A DNA stretch of 64,000 bases, taken from the NCBI RefSeq assembly GCF_006658505.1, contig NZ_VFUZ01000014.1:62001-126000 (forward strand), in the 5' to 3' direction. Of the stretch, positions 15,157-24,818 are shown piece by piece (position 1 is the stretch's first letter; each line of letters starts with the position of its first letter). The translations under genes were made by a program, and so were the position numbers. The notes beneath the pieces are model-generated. The model was not told the DNA's origin and did no database searches. It was given only the letters and a program-made list of their open reading frames with translations. Source of the stretch: Mesorhizobium sp. B2-4-15 (lineage in GTDB: Bacteria > Pseudomonadota > Alphaproteobacteria > Rhizobiales > Rhizobiaceae).

Positions 15157-16224
15157 TCACAGCGGCAGGCCGGTTGCCTTGTCGAACAGATGGATGTTGC
15201 CTGGATCGACCGAGACCGGAAGCAGGTCGCCCGGCCTGATCGGCACCCTGTCACGGAACACGGCGCGCACCGTGTCGGCGCCAATGGCGCCATAGACGTG
15301 GGTCTCGGAGCCGGTCGGCTCGACGACATCCACCTTGAGTCCCATGGCGTCGGCGGCTTCGCCGATGATGAAATGCTCGGGCCGGATTCCGGCCTCCACC
15401 ACGCTTCCCGCAGGCACCGGCTTACCGGCAAGCGCAAGCCGGCCGCCGCCAACCGACTCGAACCAGGTCTTCTCAGGCGTCATCCTGAGAGCCCCGGAGA
15501 CAAAGCTCATCGACGGCGAGCCGAGAAAGCCGGCAACGAACTTGTTGGCCGGCCTGTCATAGAGTTCGAGCGGTGCTCCGACCTGCTGGATCCTGCCGCG
15601 GTCCATCACGACGATGCGGTCGGCCATGGTCATGGCCTCGATCTGGTCGTGGGTGACATAGACGATCGTCGATTTCAGCCGCTGGTGCAGCGCCTTGATC
15701 TCGGTACGCATCTGCACGCGCAACTGCGCGTCGAGATTGGAGAGCGGCTCGTCGAACAGGAACACCGAGGGTTCGCGCACGATGGCGCGGCCCATGGCGA
15801 CGCGCTGACGCTGCCCGCCCGACAGTTGCCGGGGATAGCGGTCGAGATAGGAGAACAGGTTGAGGACGCCGGATGCCTTCTTCACCTTGTCGTCGATGGC
15901 CGCGCGGCTCTCGCCACGGATCTTCGGGCCGAAGCCGATATTGTCGGAGGCCTTCAGGTGCGGGAACAGCGCATAGGACTGGAACACCATGGCGATGTTG
16001 CGTTGCTGCGGCGGCAGGTCGTTGGCGCGTGTGCCGCCGATCAGCAGATCCCCCGAGTTGATCGTCTCCAGGCCCGCCAGCATGCGCAGCAGGGTCGACT
16101 TGCCGCAGCCCGACGGGCCGACCAGCACGACGAACTCGCCGCTTTTTATATCGAGGTTGATGTCCTCGAGAATCCTGTGCTGGCCGAAGGATTTCGACAG
16201 GTTGCGAAACAGGACGTCGGTCAT
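15157..16224 (-). CDS. Carbohydrate-type ABC transporter ATP-binding protein (UgpC/MalK-like)
   Basis: 355 residues, the standard length of CUT1 ATPases. Walker A LVGPSGCGKST, Q-loop VFQSYALFPHL, signature LSGGQRQRVAMGRAI, Walker B VFLFDEPLSNLDAQL, H-loop YVTHDQIEAMT, then a C-terminal TOBE domain (GIRPEHFIIG). ATG 16224 has GGAG seven bases upstream and lies two bases after the SDR stop. It should energise the two permeases at 18868-20573, which lie on the other strand with the binding protein. Confidence 0.95.
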   Translation of the reverse strand: MTDVLFRNLSKSFGQHRILEDINLDIKSGEFVVLVGPSGCGKSTLLRMLAGLETINSGDLLIGGTRANDLPPQQRNIAMVFQSYALFPHLKASDNIGFGPKIRGESRAAIDDKVKKASGVLNLFSYLDRYPRQLSGGQRQRVAMGRAIVREPSVFLFDEPLSNLDAQLRVQMRTEIKALHQRLKSTIVYVTHDQIEAMTMADRIVVMDRGRIQQVGAPLELYDRPANKFVAGFLGSPSMSFVSGALRMTPEKTWFESVGGGRLALAGKPVPAGSVVEAGIRPEHFIIGEAADAMGLKVDVVEPTGSETHVYGAIGADTVRAVFRDRVPIRPGDLLPVSVDPGNIHLFDKATGLPL

Positions 16225-16226
16225 GG

Positions 16227-16997
16227 TCACGCTCCCAATATGTCGTCGATGAACGGCAGGCAACCGGCGGTCAGCCCGGCATCGACGGGCATCACCACGC
16301 CTGTTACGCCCGAGGCGCGGTCGGAGGCAAGGAAAGCCACCGCTTCGGCGACTTCCTGTGCGTTGACGATGCGGCCGAGCGGATAGAGCCGCTTGAGCTT
16401 GCCGAGGATTTCCGGATCCTTGGCCAGGCGATGGTCCCAGGCGGCGGTGCGGATCGACCCTGGGCAGACGACATTGGCGCGCACGCCGCTGCGGCCAAGC
16501 TCGACGGCGATCGATTTGGCATAGGCGTTGATGCCGGCCTTGGCGGCGGCATAGGCGGGATTGCCGAAATGCGCGATGGCATTGACGGAGGAGATGAAGA
16601 CGACGCTGCCCGATCCGCGCGCGGCCATTGCCTTGGCGATAGGGTCGGCGAAGGTCATCACCCCGGTCAAATTGAGGTCGAGCTCATGCTCGATCCTTTC
16701 CGCCGTCAGCGCGGCAAGCGTCTCGGCGCGCGTCCAGCCGGCATTGTTGATCAGGATATCGGGTACGCCGTCCCTGTCGAGCACGGCGGTGATCGCCTTC
16801 TCCAGGGACGAGCGGTCAAGAAGGTTGAAGACATGGCGCGAGGCAAGGTGCGGGCTTTTCAGCGCCTCCTCGGATTGGTCGCAGCCGACCACCCGCGCGC
16901 CCCTTCCGGCCAGCAGTGCGACGATCGCCGAGCCAAGGCCGCCGCCGGCACCCGTGACGACGACAGTACGGCCCTCGAATTCGGCTTTCGAAACCAC
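16227..16997 (-). CDS. SDR-family oxidoreductase in a sugar-transport operon
   Basis: 256 residues. Rossmann motif TGAGGGLG, NNAG, active-site Ser in VFISSVNAIAH, and Tyr/Lys in YAAAKAG. GTG 16997 has GGGAGGAA upstream. It is the first gene of a minus-strand operon with the ATPase and RpiR regulator, divergent from the binding-protein gene. Position suggests that it oxidises the imported sugar, polyol or a derivative, but the substrate is unknown. Confidence 0.9.
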   Translation of the reverse strand: MVSKAEFEGRTVVVTGAGGGLGSAIVALLAGRGARVVGCDQSEEALKSPHLASRHVFNLLDRSSLEKAITAVLDRDGVPDILINNAGWTRAETLAALTAERIEHELDLNLTGVMTFADPIAKAMAARGSGSVVFISSVNAIAHFGNPAYAAAKAGINAYAKSIAVELGRSGVRANVVCPGSIRTAAWDHRLAKDPEILGKLKRLYPLGRIVNAQEVAEAVAFLASDRASGVTGVVMPVDAGLTAGCLPFIDDILGA

Positions 16998-17181
16998 GGC
17001 GCTTGTTCCTCCCGCAGATCAGGCAGATGCCGGCAGGCTAATGAATGGAATGTAATTAAGCAACATAATAATCCGCTTGCATGCGGGAAATTCATCGATA
17101 ATGTAGGAAAGTCACATAAATCTTGTGCCAGCCATCGGCGCAAGGAGCGCAAAAAAGCGCGGAACAAATGGGAGAGATCGG
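16998..17181. promoter_or_regulatory. Divergent regulatory region of the carbohydrate importer
   Basis: 184 bases between two divergent genes. The centre (17040-17125) is notably AT-rich (aatgtaattaagcaacataa and similar) and must hold both promoters. It is the likely site of action of the RpiR regulator encoded at 14245-15126. No operator is convincing enough to name. Confidence 0.5.
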
Positions 17182-18417
17182 ATGAGCCTTGCCAAATGGA
17201 CTGTCGGCCTGATGGCCGGAATGAGCATGCTGGCCTTCGCGGCGCAGGCGAATGCGGGTGAAGTGCGCGTCACCGTCGCCGAGTACAGTGCCAAGACCGG
17301 GCCTTATTTCGAGGAGGTGAAGAAGGAGTTCGAGGCGAAGAACCCCGGCATCACTGTCAAGTTCGAAGTCGTGCCGTGGGATGTCCTGCTGCAGAAGCTG
17401 ACCACCGACATCACCGCCGGCACCAATGCGGATCTCTCGATCATCGGCACGCGCTGGCTGATCGACTTCGTCCAGCAGGATGTCGCCGAGCCGCTCGACA
17501 GCTACATCACGCCCGAATTCAAGGGCCGTTTCATCGAGACCTTCCTGTCGCCCTCGATCATGAATGGCAAGACCTATGGCCTGCCGATCGCAGCCTCGGC
17601 TCGGGCTATGTACTACAACAAGGAACTGTTCGAGAAGGCCGGCATCGCCAAGCCGCCGGCGACCTGGACCGAACTGCAGGACGACGCCCGCAAGATCAAG
17701 GCACTGGGTTCCGGCAGCTTCGGCTTCGGCTTGCAGGGCAAGGAAATCGAGACCGACGTCTATTACTACTATGCGATGTGGTCGCAGGGCACCGAGATCC
17801 TCAACAAGGACGGCACATCCGGCCTGAGCACGCCGGGCGCGCTTGCAGCAGCCAAGCTCTATAAGTCGATGATCGATGAGGGGCTGACCGAGCCCGGCGT
17901 CACCTCCAACAACCGTGAAGACGTGCAGAACCTGTTCAAGCAGGGCAAGGTCGGCATGATGATCACCGCACCGTTCCTGTCCAACCAGATCAAGGAAGAG
18001 GCGCCGAAGCTGAAATACGGCGTGGCGGCCATTCCGGCCGGGCCGACCGGCGCGCGCGGCACCTATGGCGTCACGGATTCCATGATCATGTTCAAGAACT
18101 CCAAGAACAAGGACGAGGCCTGGAAGCTGCTCGACTTCCTGTTCACGAAGGAGCAACGCGCCAAGTTCACGCAAGGCGAAGGCTTCCTGCCGGTGAACAA
18201 GGAAGAAGCCAAGATGGACTATTATGTCAACAACGCCGATCTGGCCGCCTTCACCGCGCTGTTGCCCGACGCCCGCTTCGCGCCGGTCATTCCAGGCTGG
18301 GAAGAGATCGCCCAGATTACGTCCGACGCCATGCAGAAGATCTATCTCGGCAGCGTCGATCCCGAGACAGGCCTGAAGGGCGCGGCGGCGAAAGCCAACG
18401 CAGTGTTGAAGAAGTAG
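17182..18417 (+). CDS. ABC transporter extracellular solute-binding protein, family 1 (carbohydrate type)
   Basis: 411 residues. ATG 17182 is preceded by GGAGAG. The signal peptide (about residues 1-25) ends AFAAQANA. The mature part has the CUT1 binding-protein features NPGITVKFEVVPWDVLLQKL, IIGTRWLIDF, YGLPIAASARAMYYNKELFEKAG and AAIPAGPTGARGTYGVTDSM. It captures the substrate in the periplasm for the permeases that follow after a 450-base gap containing a stem-loop and a repeat. The ligand is probably a sugar or polyol; no more can be said. Confidence 0.93.
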   Translation: MSLAKWTVGLMAGMSMLAFAAQANAGEVRVTVAEYSAKTGPYFEEVKKEFEAKNPGITVKFEVVPWDVLLQKLTTDITAGTNADLSIIGTRWLIDFVQQDVAEPLDSYITPEFKGRFIETFLSPSIMNGKTYGLPIAASARAMYYNKELFEKAGIAKPPATWTELQDDARKIKALGSGSFGFGLQGKEIETDVYYYYAMWSQGTEILNKDGTSGLSTPGALAAAKLYKSMIDEGLTEPGVTSNNREDVQNLFKQGKVGMMITAPFLSNQIKEEAPKLKYGVAAIPAGPTGARGTYGVTDSMIMFKNSKNKDEAWKLLDFLFTKEQRAKFTQGEGFLPVNKEEAKMDYYVNNADLAAFTALLPDARFAPVIPGWEEIAQITSDAMQKIYLGSVDPETGLKGAAAKANAVLKK

Positions 18418-18457
18418 GGGCCGTGCTCAAGAAATAGGGCGTATCTCCCTGCGCCCG

Positions 18458-18489
18458 TGGCGCGCCCCAGACTCAGGCGGGGCGCGCCA
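18458..18489 (+). terminator. Stem-loop after the binding-protein gene
   Basis: TGGCGCGCCCC (18458-18468) and GGGGCGCGCCA (18479-18489) form a perfect 11-bp stem with a 10-base loop, 40 bases after the stop codon. No T-run follows. Such 3' hairpins between binding-protein and permease genes usually keep the binding-protein message abundant. The remaining bases 18764-18867, after the repeat, show nothing recognisable. Confidence 0.75.
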
Positions 18490-18577
18490 CACCCCTAGAA
18501 GAAGCATGCAATGGTTCCCAACGGAAATCGAAGGCCGACAAGGCAATCACTCCGGACAGAAGGATAAATTGCCAACA

Positions 18578-18763
18578 TTGGCGCCGCCCCTCATTGCCCT
18601 GCCGGGCATTTCTCCCCGTATAGGGACGGGGAGAAAGGGCTTGGCCGCGATCTTGTCGTCCTCTTTGAGACGCTGGTGATTGGTCAAAGCGGCGGCGAGA
18701 GCGCCCCTCCCCGTCACTATACGGGGAGAGGATGCCGGCAGGCGGGTGAGGGGCAGCGCCGAC
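18578..18763. repeat. Palindromic intergenic repeat, family R2 (copy b)
   Basis: Ends ggcgccgcccctcattgccc and ggtgaggggcagcgccgacg are complementary; each half has a ctccccgtatagggacggggag-type stem (20 bases or fewer per arm). Same element as 1914-2099. It lies inside the transporter operon between binding-protein and permease genes. Confidence 0.85.
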
Positions 18764-18867
18764 GCCGGGAAAGAGTTCGAAACTGAGCGCCATGAAGAAC
18801 AGATCAGAATTAGTCCAGCTGGCAAGCCAGCGCTGCTGATGCCTTGCAACACGGTACAAACCAGCCG

Positions 18868-19737
18868 ATGCAAAATCGTATCTTGCCCTATCTCCTGACC
18901 TTGCCCAGCCTGTTCCTGGCGGCGGTCGTCATCTTCTGGCCGGTCTGGGACCTGATCCAGATATCGACCCATGACGTCAACCGCTTCGGGCAATTGCGCG
19001 AGTTCAGCGGCCTTGCCAATTTCTCGGCGCTGTTTGCCGATCCCGACTTCGTCGCCGCGCTGTGGCGCACCGGGCTGTGGACCGTGCTGGTGGTCGGCGG
19101 TGCGCTGCTGCTGTCCATTCCGGTGGCGATGATCCTCAACACCGATTTCCATGGTCGCGGGCTGGCCCGCGTCATCGTCATGCTGCCCTGGGCGGTGTCG
19201 CTGACCATGACGGCGGTTGTCTGGCGCTGGGCGTTGAGCGGCGAAAGCGGGATGCTCAATTCGGCGCTGATCGGGCTCGGCCTGATCGACCACAACATCC
19301 AGTGGCTTGCGAGCGCCGAAACGGCGTTTCCGATGCAGGTGCTGATCGGCATACTGGTGACGGTGCCATTCACCACGACGATCTTCCTTGGCGGCCTGTC
19401 GTCGATCCCGGACGATCTCTATGAGGCAGCGGCGCTCGAAGGAGCAACGCCAATGCAGCAGTTCCGCGAAATCACCTTTCCGCTCCTGAAGCCGTTCATC
19501 AACATCGCCATCGTGCTCAACACCATCTATGTCTTCAATTCCTTCCCGATCATCTGGGTGATGACGCAGGGCGGGCCGGCCAACTCGACCGACATCCTGG
19601 TCACCCATCTCTACAAGCTCGCCTTCCGCATCGGCAAACTCGGCGAGGCCTCGGCGGTGTCGCTGGTGATGTTCGCCATATTGCTGATCTTCACCATGAT
19701 CTATGTACGGCTGGCGATGCGGGAGCAACGCGCATGA
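18868..19737 (+). CDS. Carbohydrate ABC transporter permease (MalF-like)
   Basis: 289 residues, six predicted membrane helices. ATG 18868 is used; TTG 18844 in frame is possible, and neither has a clear ribosome binding site. The coupling motif of CUT1 permeases is present as [21 protein letters not shown]. The gene overlaps its partner by four bases (ATGA). It forms half of the membrane channel fed by the binding protein at 17182-18417. Confidence 0.92.
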   Translation: MQNRILPYLLTLPSLFLAAVVIFWPVWDLIQISTHDVNRFGQLREFSGLANFSALFADPDFVAALWRTGLWTVLVVGGALLLSIPVAMILNTDFHGRGLARVIVMLPWAVSLTMTAVVWRWALSGESGMLNSALIGLGLIDHNIQWLASAETAFPMQVLIGILVTVPFTTTIFLGGLSSIPDDLYEAAALEGATPMQQFREITFPLLKPFINIAIVLNTIYVFNSFPIIWVMTQGGPANSTDILVTHLYKLAFRIGKLGEASAVSLVMFAILLIFTMIYVRLAMREQRA

Positions 19738-20573
19738 CAAATAGGTTCATGACGGCCAAATTGAAGCGCACCATCATCGCCTGGCTGCTGCTGGCGCCGC
19801 TGATCGTGGTGACGATCTTTCCCTTCGCGGTGATGTTCCTGACCGCGGTCAAGCCGCGGACCGAAGTGCTGTCGCCGACATGGTGGCCGAGCGAGTTCCG
19901 GTGGTCCAACTTCTCCGACATGTGGGTGGCGACCGGTTTCGGCCAGGCGCTGGCCAATTCGCTCTATGTGTCTGTTATCGCCACGGTCGGCGCCATCCTC
20001 ATCTCCGTTCCGGCCGCCTACGCCATGTCGCGCTTTCGCTTTGCCGGCTACGGTGTCTTCCGCCAGTTCCTTTTGATCTCGCAGATGATCTCGCCGATCG
20101 TGCTGGTGCTCGGCCTGTTCCGGCTTATGGCGGCCTGGGGATTGGTCGAATCGACGACGGCGCTCGGCTTCATCTACATGGCCTTCAACGTCGCTTTCAC
20201 CGTCTGGATGCTGCAAAGCTATTTCGACACAATTCCGCGCGATCTCGAGGAGGCGGCCTGGATGGAAGGGGCCGGCCGCTGGCTCACCCTGCGCAAAGTA
20301 TTCCTGCCGCTCTGCCTGCCGGCGATCGCGGTGACCGCCATCTTCACCTTCATCAATGCCTGGAACGAATTCGTCGTGGCACTGACCATGCTGCGCAGCC
20401 AGGAAAGCTACACGCTGCCGATCCAGGTGTTCTCGCTGGTCGCCGGCCGCTATACGATCGAGTGGCACCACGTCATGGCCGCCACGCTGCTGGCGACGCT
20501 GCCGGTGGCGATCCTGTTCATCTGGCTGCAGCGCTATCTGGTGCGCGGACTGGCGCTCGGGGCGGTCAAATAG
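19734..20573 (+). CDS. Carbohydrate ABC transporter permease (MalG-like)
   Basis: 279 residues with six predicted helices. The coupling loop reads [20 protein letters not shown] followed by [14 protein letters not shown], as in MalG-type subunits. Translationally coupled to the upstream permease by the ATGA overlap. A M81 metallopeptidase gene follows after 26 bases, so it is likely in the same transcript. Confidence 0.92.
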   Translation: MTNRFMTAKLKRTIIAWLLLAPLIVVTIFPFAVMFLTAVKPRTEVLSPTWWPSEFRWSNFSDMWVATGFGQALANSLYVSVIATVGAILISVPAAYAMSRFRFAGYGVFRQFLLISQMISPIVLVLGLFRLMAAWGLVESTTALGFIYMAFNVAFTVWMLQSYFDTIPRDLEEAAWMEGAGRWLTLRKVFLPLCLPAIAVTAIFTFINAWNEFVVALTMLRSQESYTLPIQVFSLVAGRYTIEWHHVMAATLLATLPVAILFIWLQRYLVRGLALGAVK

Positions 20574-20599
20574 CGTAAGTAATTGTCCACGGAGCTTTC

Positions 20600-22075
20600 A
20601 TGCGCATCTTTACCGCCTCACTGGCGACGGAAACCAACACTTTCTCACCGGTGCCGACCGACCGGGCGTCGTTCGAGATGGCGTTCTATGCCGGACCGGG
20701 CAAGCATCCGGACACACCGACCCTGTGCTCCTCGCCGATCGTCGCCTTGCGCCGGCGCGCGGCCGCCGAAGGCCTGACCGTCATCGAAGGCACCGCCACC
20801 TGGGCGGAGCCCGGCGGCCTGGTGCAGCGCCAGACCTATGAAGCGCTGCGCGACGAAATCCTGGGACAGCTCGAGGCGGCACTGCCGGTAGACGCGGTCA
20901 TCCTCGGCCTGCATGGCGCCATGGTGGCGCAAGGCCATGACGACTGCGAGGGCGACCTGCTCGAGCGCGTGCGGGCAATTGTCGGGCCTGACGTGGTGAT
21001 CGCCTCCGAGTTCGATCCGCACAGCCATCTGACGCCGAAGCGCGTGGCGGCGTCCGACATCATGGCCTATTTCCTCGAATTCCCGCACACCGACTTCTAC
21101 GAGCGCGGAGAGCATGTCGTCGAGCTCGGCCTTGCCGCCGCGCGCGGCGAGATCAAGCCCGTCATTTCGACCTTCGACTGCCGCATGATCCAGGTGCTGC
21201 CGACCAGCCGCGAGCCGATGCGTTCCTTCGTCGACCGCATCAAGGCGCTGCACGGCAAGGACGGCGTGCTGTCGGTGTCGGTCGTCCATGGCTTCATGGC
21301 CGCCGACGTGCCGGAAATGGGCACGCGCATTCTTGTCATCACCGACAATGACAAAGTCAGGGGCGATGCGCTGGCGGAGCGGCTGGGGCGCGAGCTCTAC
21401 GCGATGCGCGAAAAGACGGCGATGACGATGCTCTCCACCGCCGAAGGTCTCGATCGGGCGCTGGCCGTTCGCGCCGAAAATCCCGGCAAGCCCGTGGTCA
21501 TCGCCGACATCTGGGACAATCCCGGCGGCGGCGTTCCCGGCGACGGCACTTTTGTGCTGCGCGAGATGCTGGCGCGCGGCCTGGACAAGGTCGGTGTGGC
21601 GACGATCTGGGACCCGATCGCCGTGACCTTCTGCCTGGCGGCGGGCGAGGGCGCGGTCATCGACCTGCGCTTCGGCGGCAAGGCCGGACCTCAGGCGGGC
21701 GAGCCGATCGACGCGCGCGTCAAGGTGCTGAAGGCGGTTCCGGAGGGCTGGCAGAGTTTCGGGCCGAGCCGGGTGACCCTCGGGCCGACCGCGCTGGTCC
21801 GGATCGATGGCACCGAGGTCGACGTCATCCTCAACACCAATCGCACACAGACCTTCGAGCCGGACATTTTTTCCAACATCGGCGTCGATCCACTGAGCAA
21901 GGACATGCTCCTGATCAAGTCGACCAATCATTTCTATGCCGGCTTCGCGCCGATCGCCGCCGAGATCATCTATGTCACGGCGCCGAGTTCATACCCGAGC
22001 AATCCGGCGGTGACGGATTACAAGAAGCTGAAGCGGCCGGTGTGGCCAAGGGTGGCTGATCCTTGGGGCTGCTGA
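20600..22075 (+). CDS. M81-family metallopeptidase (MlrC-like)
   Basis: 491 residues, usual for MlrC. The family N-terminus RIFTASLATETNTFSPVPTD is clear, followed by VDAVILGLHGAMVAQGHDDC and IASEFDPHSHLT, which carry the presumed zinc ligands, and IADIWDNPGGGVPGDGT. The founding member acts in microcystin breakdown, but most relatives sit next to ABC importers and their true substrates are unknown. Here it is the last gene of the importer operon, suggesting that it hydrolyses the imported compound or a derivative (inference). Confidence 0.93.
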   Translation: MRIFTASLATETNTFSPVPTDRASFEMAFYAGPGKHPDTPTLCSSPIVALRRRAAAEGLTVIEGTATWAEPGGLVQRQTYEALRDEILGQLEAALPVDAVILGLHGAMVAQGHDDCEGDLLERVRAIVGPDVVIASEFDPHSHLTPKRVAASDIMAYFLEFPHTDFYERGEHVVELGLAAARGEIKPVISTFDCRMIQVLPTSREPMRSFVDRIKALHGKDGVLSVSVVHGFMAADVPEMGTRILVITDNDKVRGDALAERLGRELYAMREKTAMTMLSTAEGLDRALAVRAENPGKPVVIADIWDNPGGGVPGDGTFVLREMLARGLDKVGVATIWDPIAVTFCLAAGEGAVIDLRFGGKAGPQAGEPIDARVKVLKAVPEGWQSFGPSRVTLGPTALVRIDGTEVDVILNTNRTQTFEPDIFSNIGVDPLSKDMLLIKSTNHFYAGFAPIAAEIIYVTAPSSYPSNPAVTDYKKLKRPVWPRVADPWGC

Positions 22076-22234
22076 TCTCCCCCCTTGAGGGGGAGATGTC
22101 GCCGAAGGCGACAGAGGGGGTCGCCCGAACTGCTGCGACGCCATGCAACGGCAAAAGGAAAGGCCAGCGCTTCACGCGCGACGACCCCCTCTGGCCGCTT
22201 CGCGGCCATCTCCCCCACGAGGGGGGAGATTGGC
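22073..22234. repeat. Palindromic intergenic repeat, family R3 (copy a)
   Basis: Ends gatctccccccttgaggggg and its partner ccacgaggggggagattggc pair; internal arms are gtcgccgaaggcgac and ggccgcttcgcggcc. Other copies are at 28371-28532 and 33682-33847. It separates two convergent genes and overlaps the last three bases of the M81 gene. Confidence 0.85.
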
Positions 22235-22239
22235 TGTTG

Positions 22240-24294
22240 CTATACGAGCCCCCGCTTGATCATCATCGCATCGGGCGAAGGCATCTTGCCGCGAAACGCG
22301 GTGTAGAGCTCTTCCGGGTCCTTCGAGCCGCCGGCGGCGTAGATGTTCTTCCGCAGCCGTTCGGCCAGCGCCGGGTTGAACGGATCGCCGGTTTCCTCGA
22401 AGGCGGCGAAGGCGTCCGCGTCGAGCACTTCCGACCACATGTAGGAATAGTAGCCGGCCGAGTAGCCGTCGCCCGAAAAGACATGGCCGAAATGCGGGGT
22501 GCGGTGGCGCATCGCGATCGTGTCGGGCATATCCAACTTTTCCAGCGTTTCGGCCTCATATCGAAGCGGTGCTTCAGGCGCGTCCGGCCTGGCGTGATAC
22601 GCCATGTCCATCAGCGCCGAGGCGGTGAATTCCACTGTGGCGAAGCCGGCGCCAAAAGTGCGCGCGGCCAGCATCTTGTCGAGCAGTGCCTTCGGCATCG
22701 GCTTGCCGGTCTTCTCATGCAACGCATGCTTCTCCAGCACCGCCGGCACCGTCAGCCAGTGCTCGTAGAGCTGCGAGGGCAGTTCGACGAAATCGCGGCT
22801 GACCGAGGTGCCGGAGACCGAAGGCCAGGTGACATCGGTCAGCATGCCGTGCAGCGCGTGGCCGAATTCGTGAAACAGCGTTTTCGCCTCGTCGACCGAC
22901 AGCAAGGCGGGCTCGCCCACAGGCGGCTTGGCGAAGTTCATGATGTTGTAGATCACCGGCTTCGAACCGTGGCCGAGCTTGTAACCGGACTTCAGCGCGC
23001 TCATCCAGGCGCCGGAACGCTTGGAGGGCCGCGCGAAATAGTCGGCCAGGAACAGGCCGCGCTCGCTGCCATCGGCATTCCTGACCACGAACACACGCGC
23101 GTCGGGATGCCATGCGGCAATGCCCTTCTTCTCTTCGAAGGTGATGCCGAACAACCGTGTCGCCACGTCGAAGCAGGCGTCGATGACGCGGTCGAGCTGC
23201 AGATAGGGTTTCAGTTCGGCCTCATCGAAGGCGAATTTTTCGGCGCGCAGCTTCTCCTGATAGAAGCGCCAGTCCCAGGCGGCGAATTTCTCGTTGCTGC
23301 CGGCCTCGGCGGCCAGCCGCTCCAATTCCTTCTGGTCGGCGGCGGCCTTCTGCAGCGCCTTTTCCCAGACCGGATCGAGCAGCGCATGGACCGCCTCCGG
23401 CGTCTTGGCCATCGTATCGTCGAGCTTCAGCGCGGCGAAGGAGGCATAGCCGAGCAGTTTCGCCTTTTCGGCGCGCAGCTTCAGCATGTCGCGCACCACG
23501 GACGTGTTGTCGGTGGCGCCGCCATTCTGGCCGCGCATGGTGAAGGCGCGGAAGGCGATTTCGCGCAGGTCGCGGCGTTCCGAGAAGGTCGTGAACGGCT
23601 CGTAGATCGAGCGCGACAGGGTGACGGCGTAACGGCCCTTCTGGCCGCGCATTTCGGCGGCCTCGGCCATCGCGCTCTTCAAGAAGTCCGGCAGGCCGGC
23701 AAGATCGGCCTCGTCCAGGAATAGCGCCCAGTCGCGCTCGTCGGCCAGCACGTTCTGGCCGAAATTCGTGCCGAGCGACGACAGTTCCTCATTGATTCTG
23801 GCCAGCCGTTTCTTGCCTTCGGCGTCCAGCTTCGCACCGGAGCGGACGAAACCTTTCCAGGTCTTTTCCAACACGCGCAGCGTCTCGACATCGAGCCCCA
23901 GGCTCTCGCGGCGCTGATAGAGATCGTCGATGCGGGCAAACAGTTTTTCGTTCATCGAGATCGCCGAGAAATGCCTGGACATCTTCGGCGAAATGTCGCG
24001 CTCCAGCGCCTGGATGGCCTCGTTGGTGTGGGCGCGTGCGCGGCACCAGAAGATCGACGAGACGTGATCCAGCGCCTCGCCGCCGAGTTCCAGCGCCTGA
24101 AGCGTGTTCTCGATGGTCGGCGCATCCTTGTTAGAGGCGATCGCGTCGATCTCCGCCTCATGCGCCTTCAGCGCCGCGTCGAAAGCCGGCGAAAAGTCGC
24201 CGTCGCCGATATGAGCGAAATCGGGCAGGCCAAGCGGCCCCTGCCATGCGGTCAGCGGATGAGCGGCGAGGTCGATGGCTTTCGTGGAGGACAT
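22240..24294 (-). CDS. M3-family oligopeptidase (Dcp/OpdA-like)
   Basis: 684 residues, as expected for peptidyl-dipeptidase Dcp or oligopeptidase A. The zinc motif HEFGHALH is at about residues 475-482, with the downstream Glu ligand in the region SVSRDFVELPSQLYEHW. The C-terminal part (GHVFSGDGYSAGYYSYMWSE) is the conserved substrate-binding Tyr/Gly segment. No signal peptide is seen, so it is cytoplasmic and degrades short peptides. It is a single gene, convergent with the M81 gene. Confidence 0.93.
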   Translation of the reverse strand: MSSTKAIDLAAHPLTAWQGPLGLPDFAHIGDGDFSPAFDAALKAHEAEIDAIASNKDAPTIENTLQALELGGEALDHVSSIFWCRARAHTNEAIQALERDISPKMSRHFSAISMNEKLFARIDDLYQRRESLGLDVETLRVLEKTWKGFVRSGAKLDAEGKKRLARINEELSSLGTNFGQNVLADERDWALFLDEADLAGLPDFLKSAMAEAAEMRGQKGRYAVTLSRSIYEPFTTFSERRDLREIAFRAFTMRGQNGGATDNTSVVRDMLKLRAEKAKLLGYASFAALKLDDTMAKTPEAVHALLDPVWEKALQKAAADQKELERLAAEAGSNEKFAAWDWRFYQEKLRAEKFAFDEAELKPYLQLDRVIDACFDVATRLFGITFEEKKGIAAWHPDARVFVVRNADGSERGLFLADYFARPSKRSGAWMSALKSGYKLGHGSKPVIYNIMNFAKPPVGEPALLSVDEAKTLFHEFGHALHGMLTDVTWPSVSGTSVSRDFVELPSQLYEHWLTVPAVLEKHALHEKTGKPMPKALLDKMLAARTFGAGFATVEFTASALMDMAYHARPDAPEAPLRYEAETLEKLDMPDTIAMRHRTPHFGHVFSGDGYSAGYYSYMWSEVLDADAFAAFEETGDPFNPALAERLRKNIYAAGGSKDPEELYTAFRGKMPSPDAMMIKRGLV

Positions 24295-24383
24295 GGAGGG
24301 TCTTTCGCTGGCGTCAAAGGGAGGGTGTCACCGATGTAGGGCGCGGCTCGTGAGCCCGCAATATGACAGTCGGCCGGTCTGCC

Positions 24384-24818
24384 TCAGTAGCCGTCGCAGT
24401 TTTCGGCGATTGCCGCCTGCGAGCTGGCGGTGATGCGGTTGTCTTTCACTGCGAAGGTTTCCCGCATCAGCATGTCGTTGTCGGGGAAGTCGTAGCACGC
24501 GATCACGGTGGTGACGCCGCCCTCGCTCTTCTCGATGCGGTGGCGGATCGCGGCGCCGGCAACCGCGCTCTTCCATTCGTCGATCGAGGCGATGAATTCC
24601 TGCTTGCCCTGGACGATGCCGAGGTCGTCGAGTTTGATGCGGACGTCGTCGGCGAGCAGCTCGGAAAGTTCGGTGCGGTCGGCGACCAGCAGCGCCGAAT
24701 ACCAACGGCTGATGATGGCGCCGTCGTCAGCGCGTGCTGCCGAAATCGCAGCCAGCAGTGCGGCCGCCGTGAGACCGACCGACCGGATGTTCGACAGCTG
24801 GCGCGCCGTCCCGTTCAT
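24384..24818 (-). CDS. Exported NTF2/SnoaL-like protein
   Basis: 144 residues from ATG 24818, which overlaps the carbonic anhydrase stop as ATGA. A signal peptide (SVGLTAAALLAAISAARA, about residues 13-30) is followed by an NTF2-like cone fold: ISRWYSALLVADRTELSELL, then DEWKSAVAGAAIRHRIEK and the beta strands GGVTTVIACYDFP. It is probably periplasmic. Catalytic function, if any, is unknown. The overlap implies co-expression with the carbonic anhydrase. Confidence 0.7.
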   Translation of the reverse strand: MNGTARQLSNIRSVGLTAAALLAAISAARADDGAIISRWYSALLVADRTELSELLADDVRIKLDDLGIVQGKQEFIASIDEWKSAVAGAAIRHRIEKSEGGVTTVIACYDFPDNDMLMRETFAVKDNRITASSQAAIAENCDGY

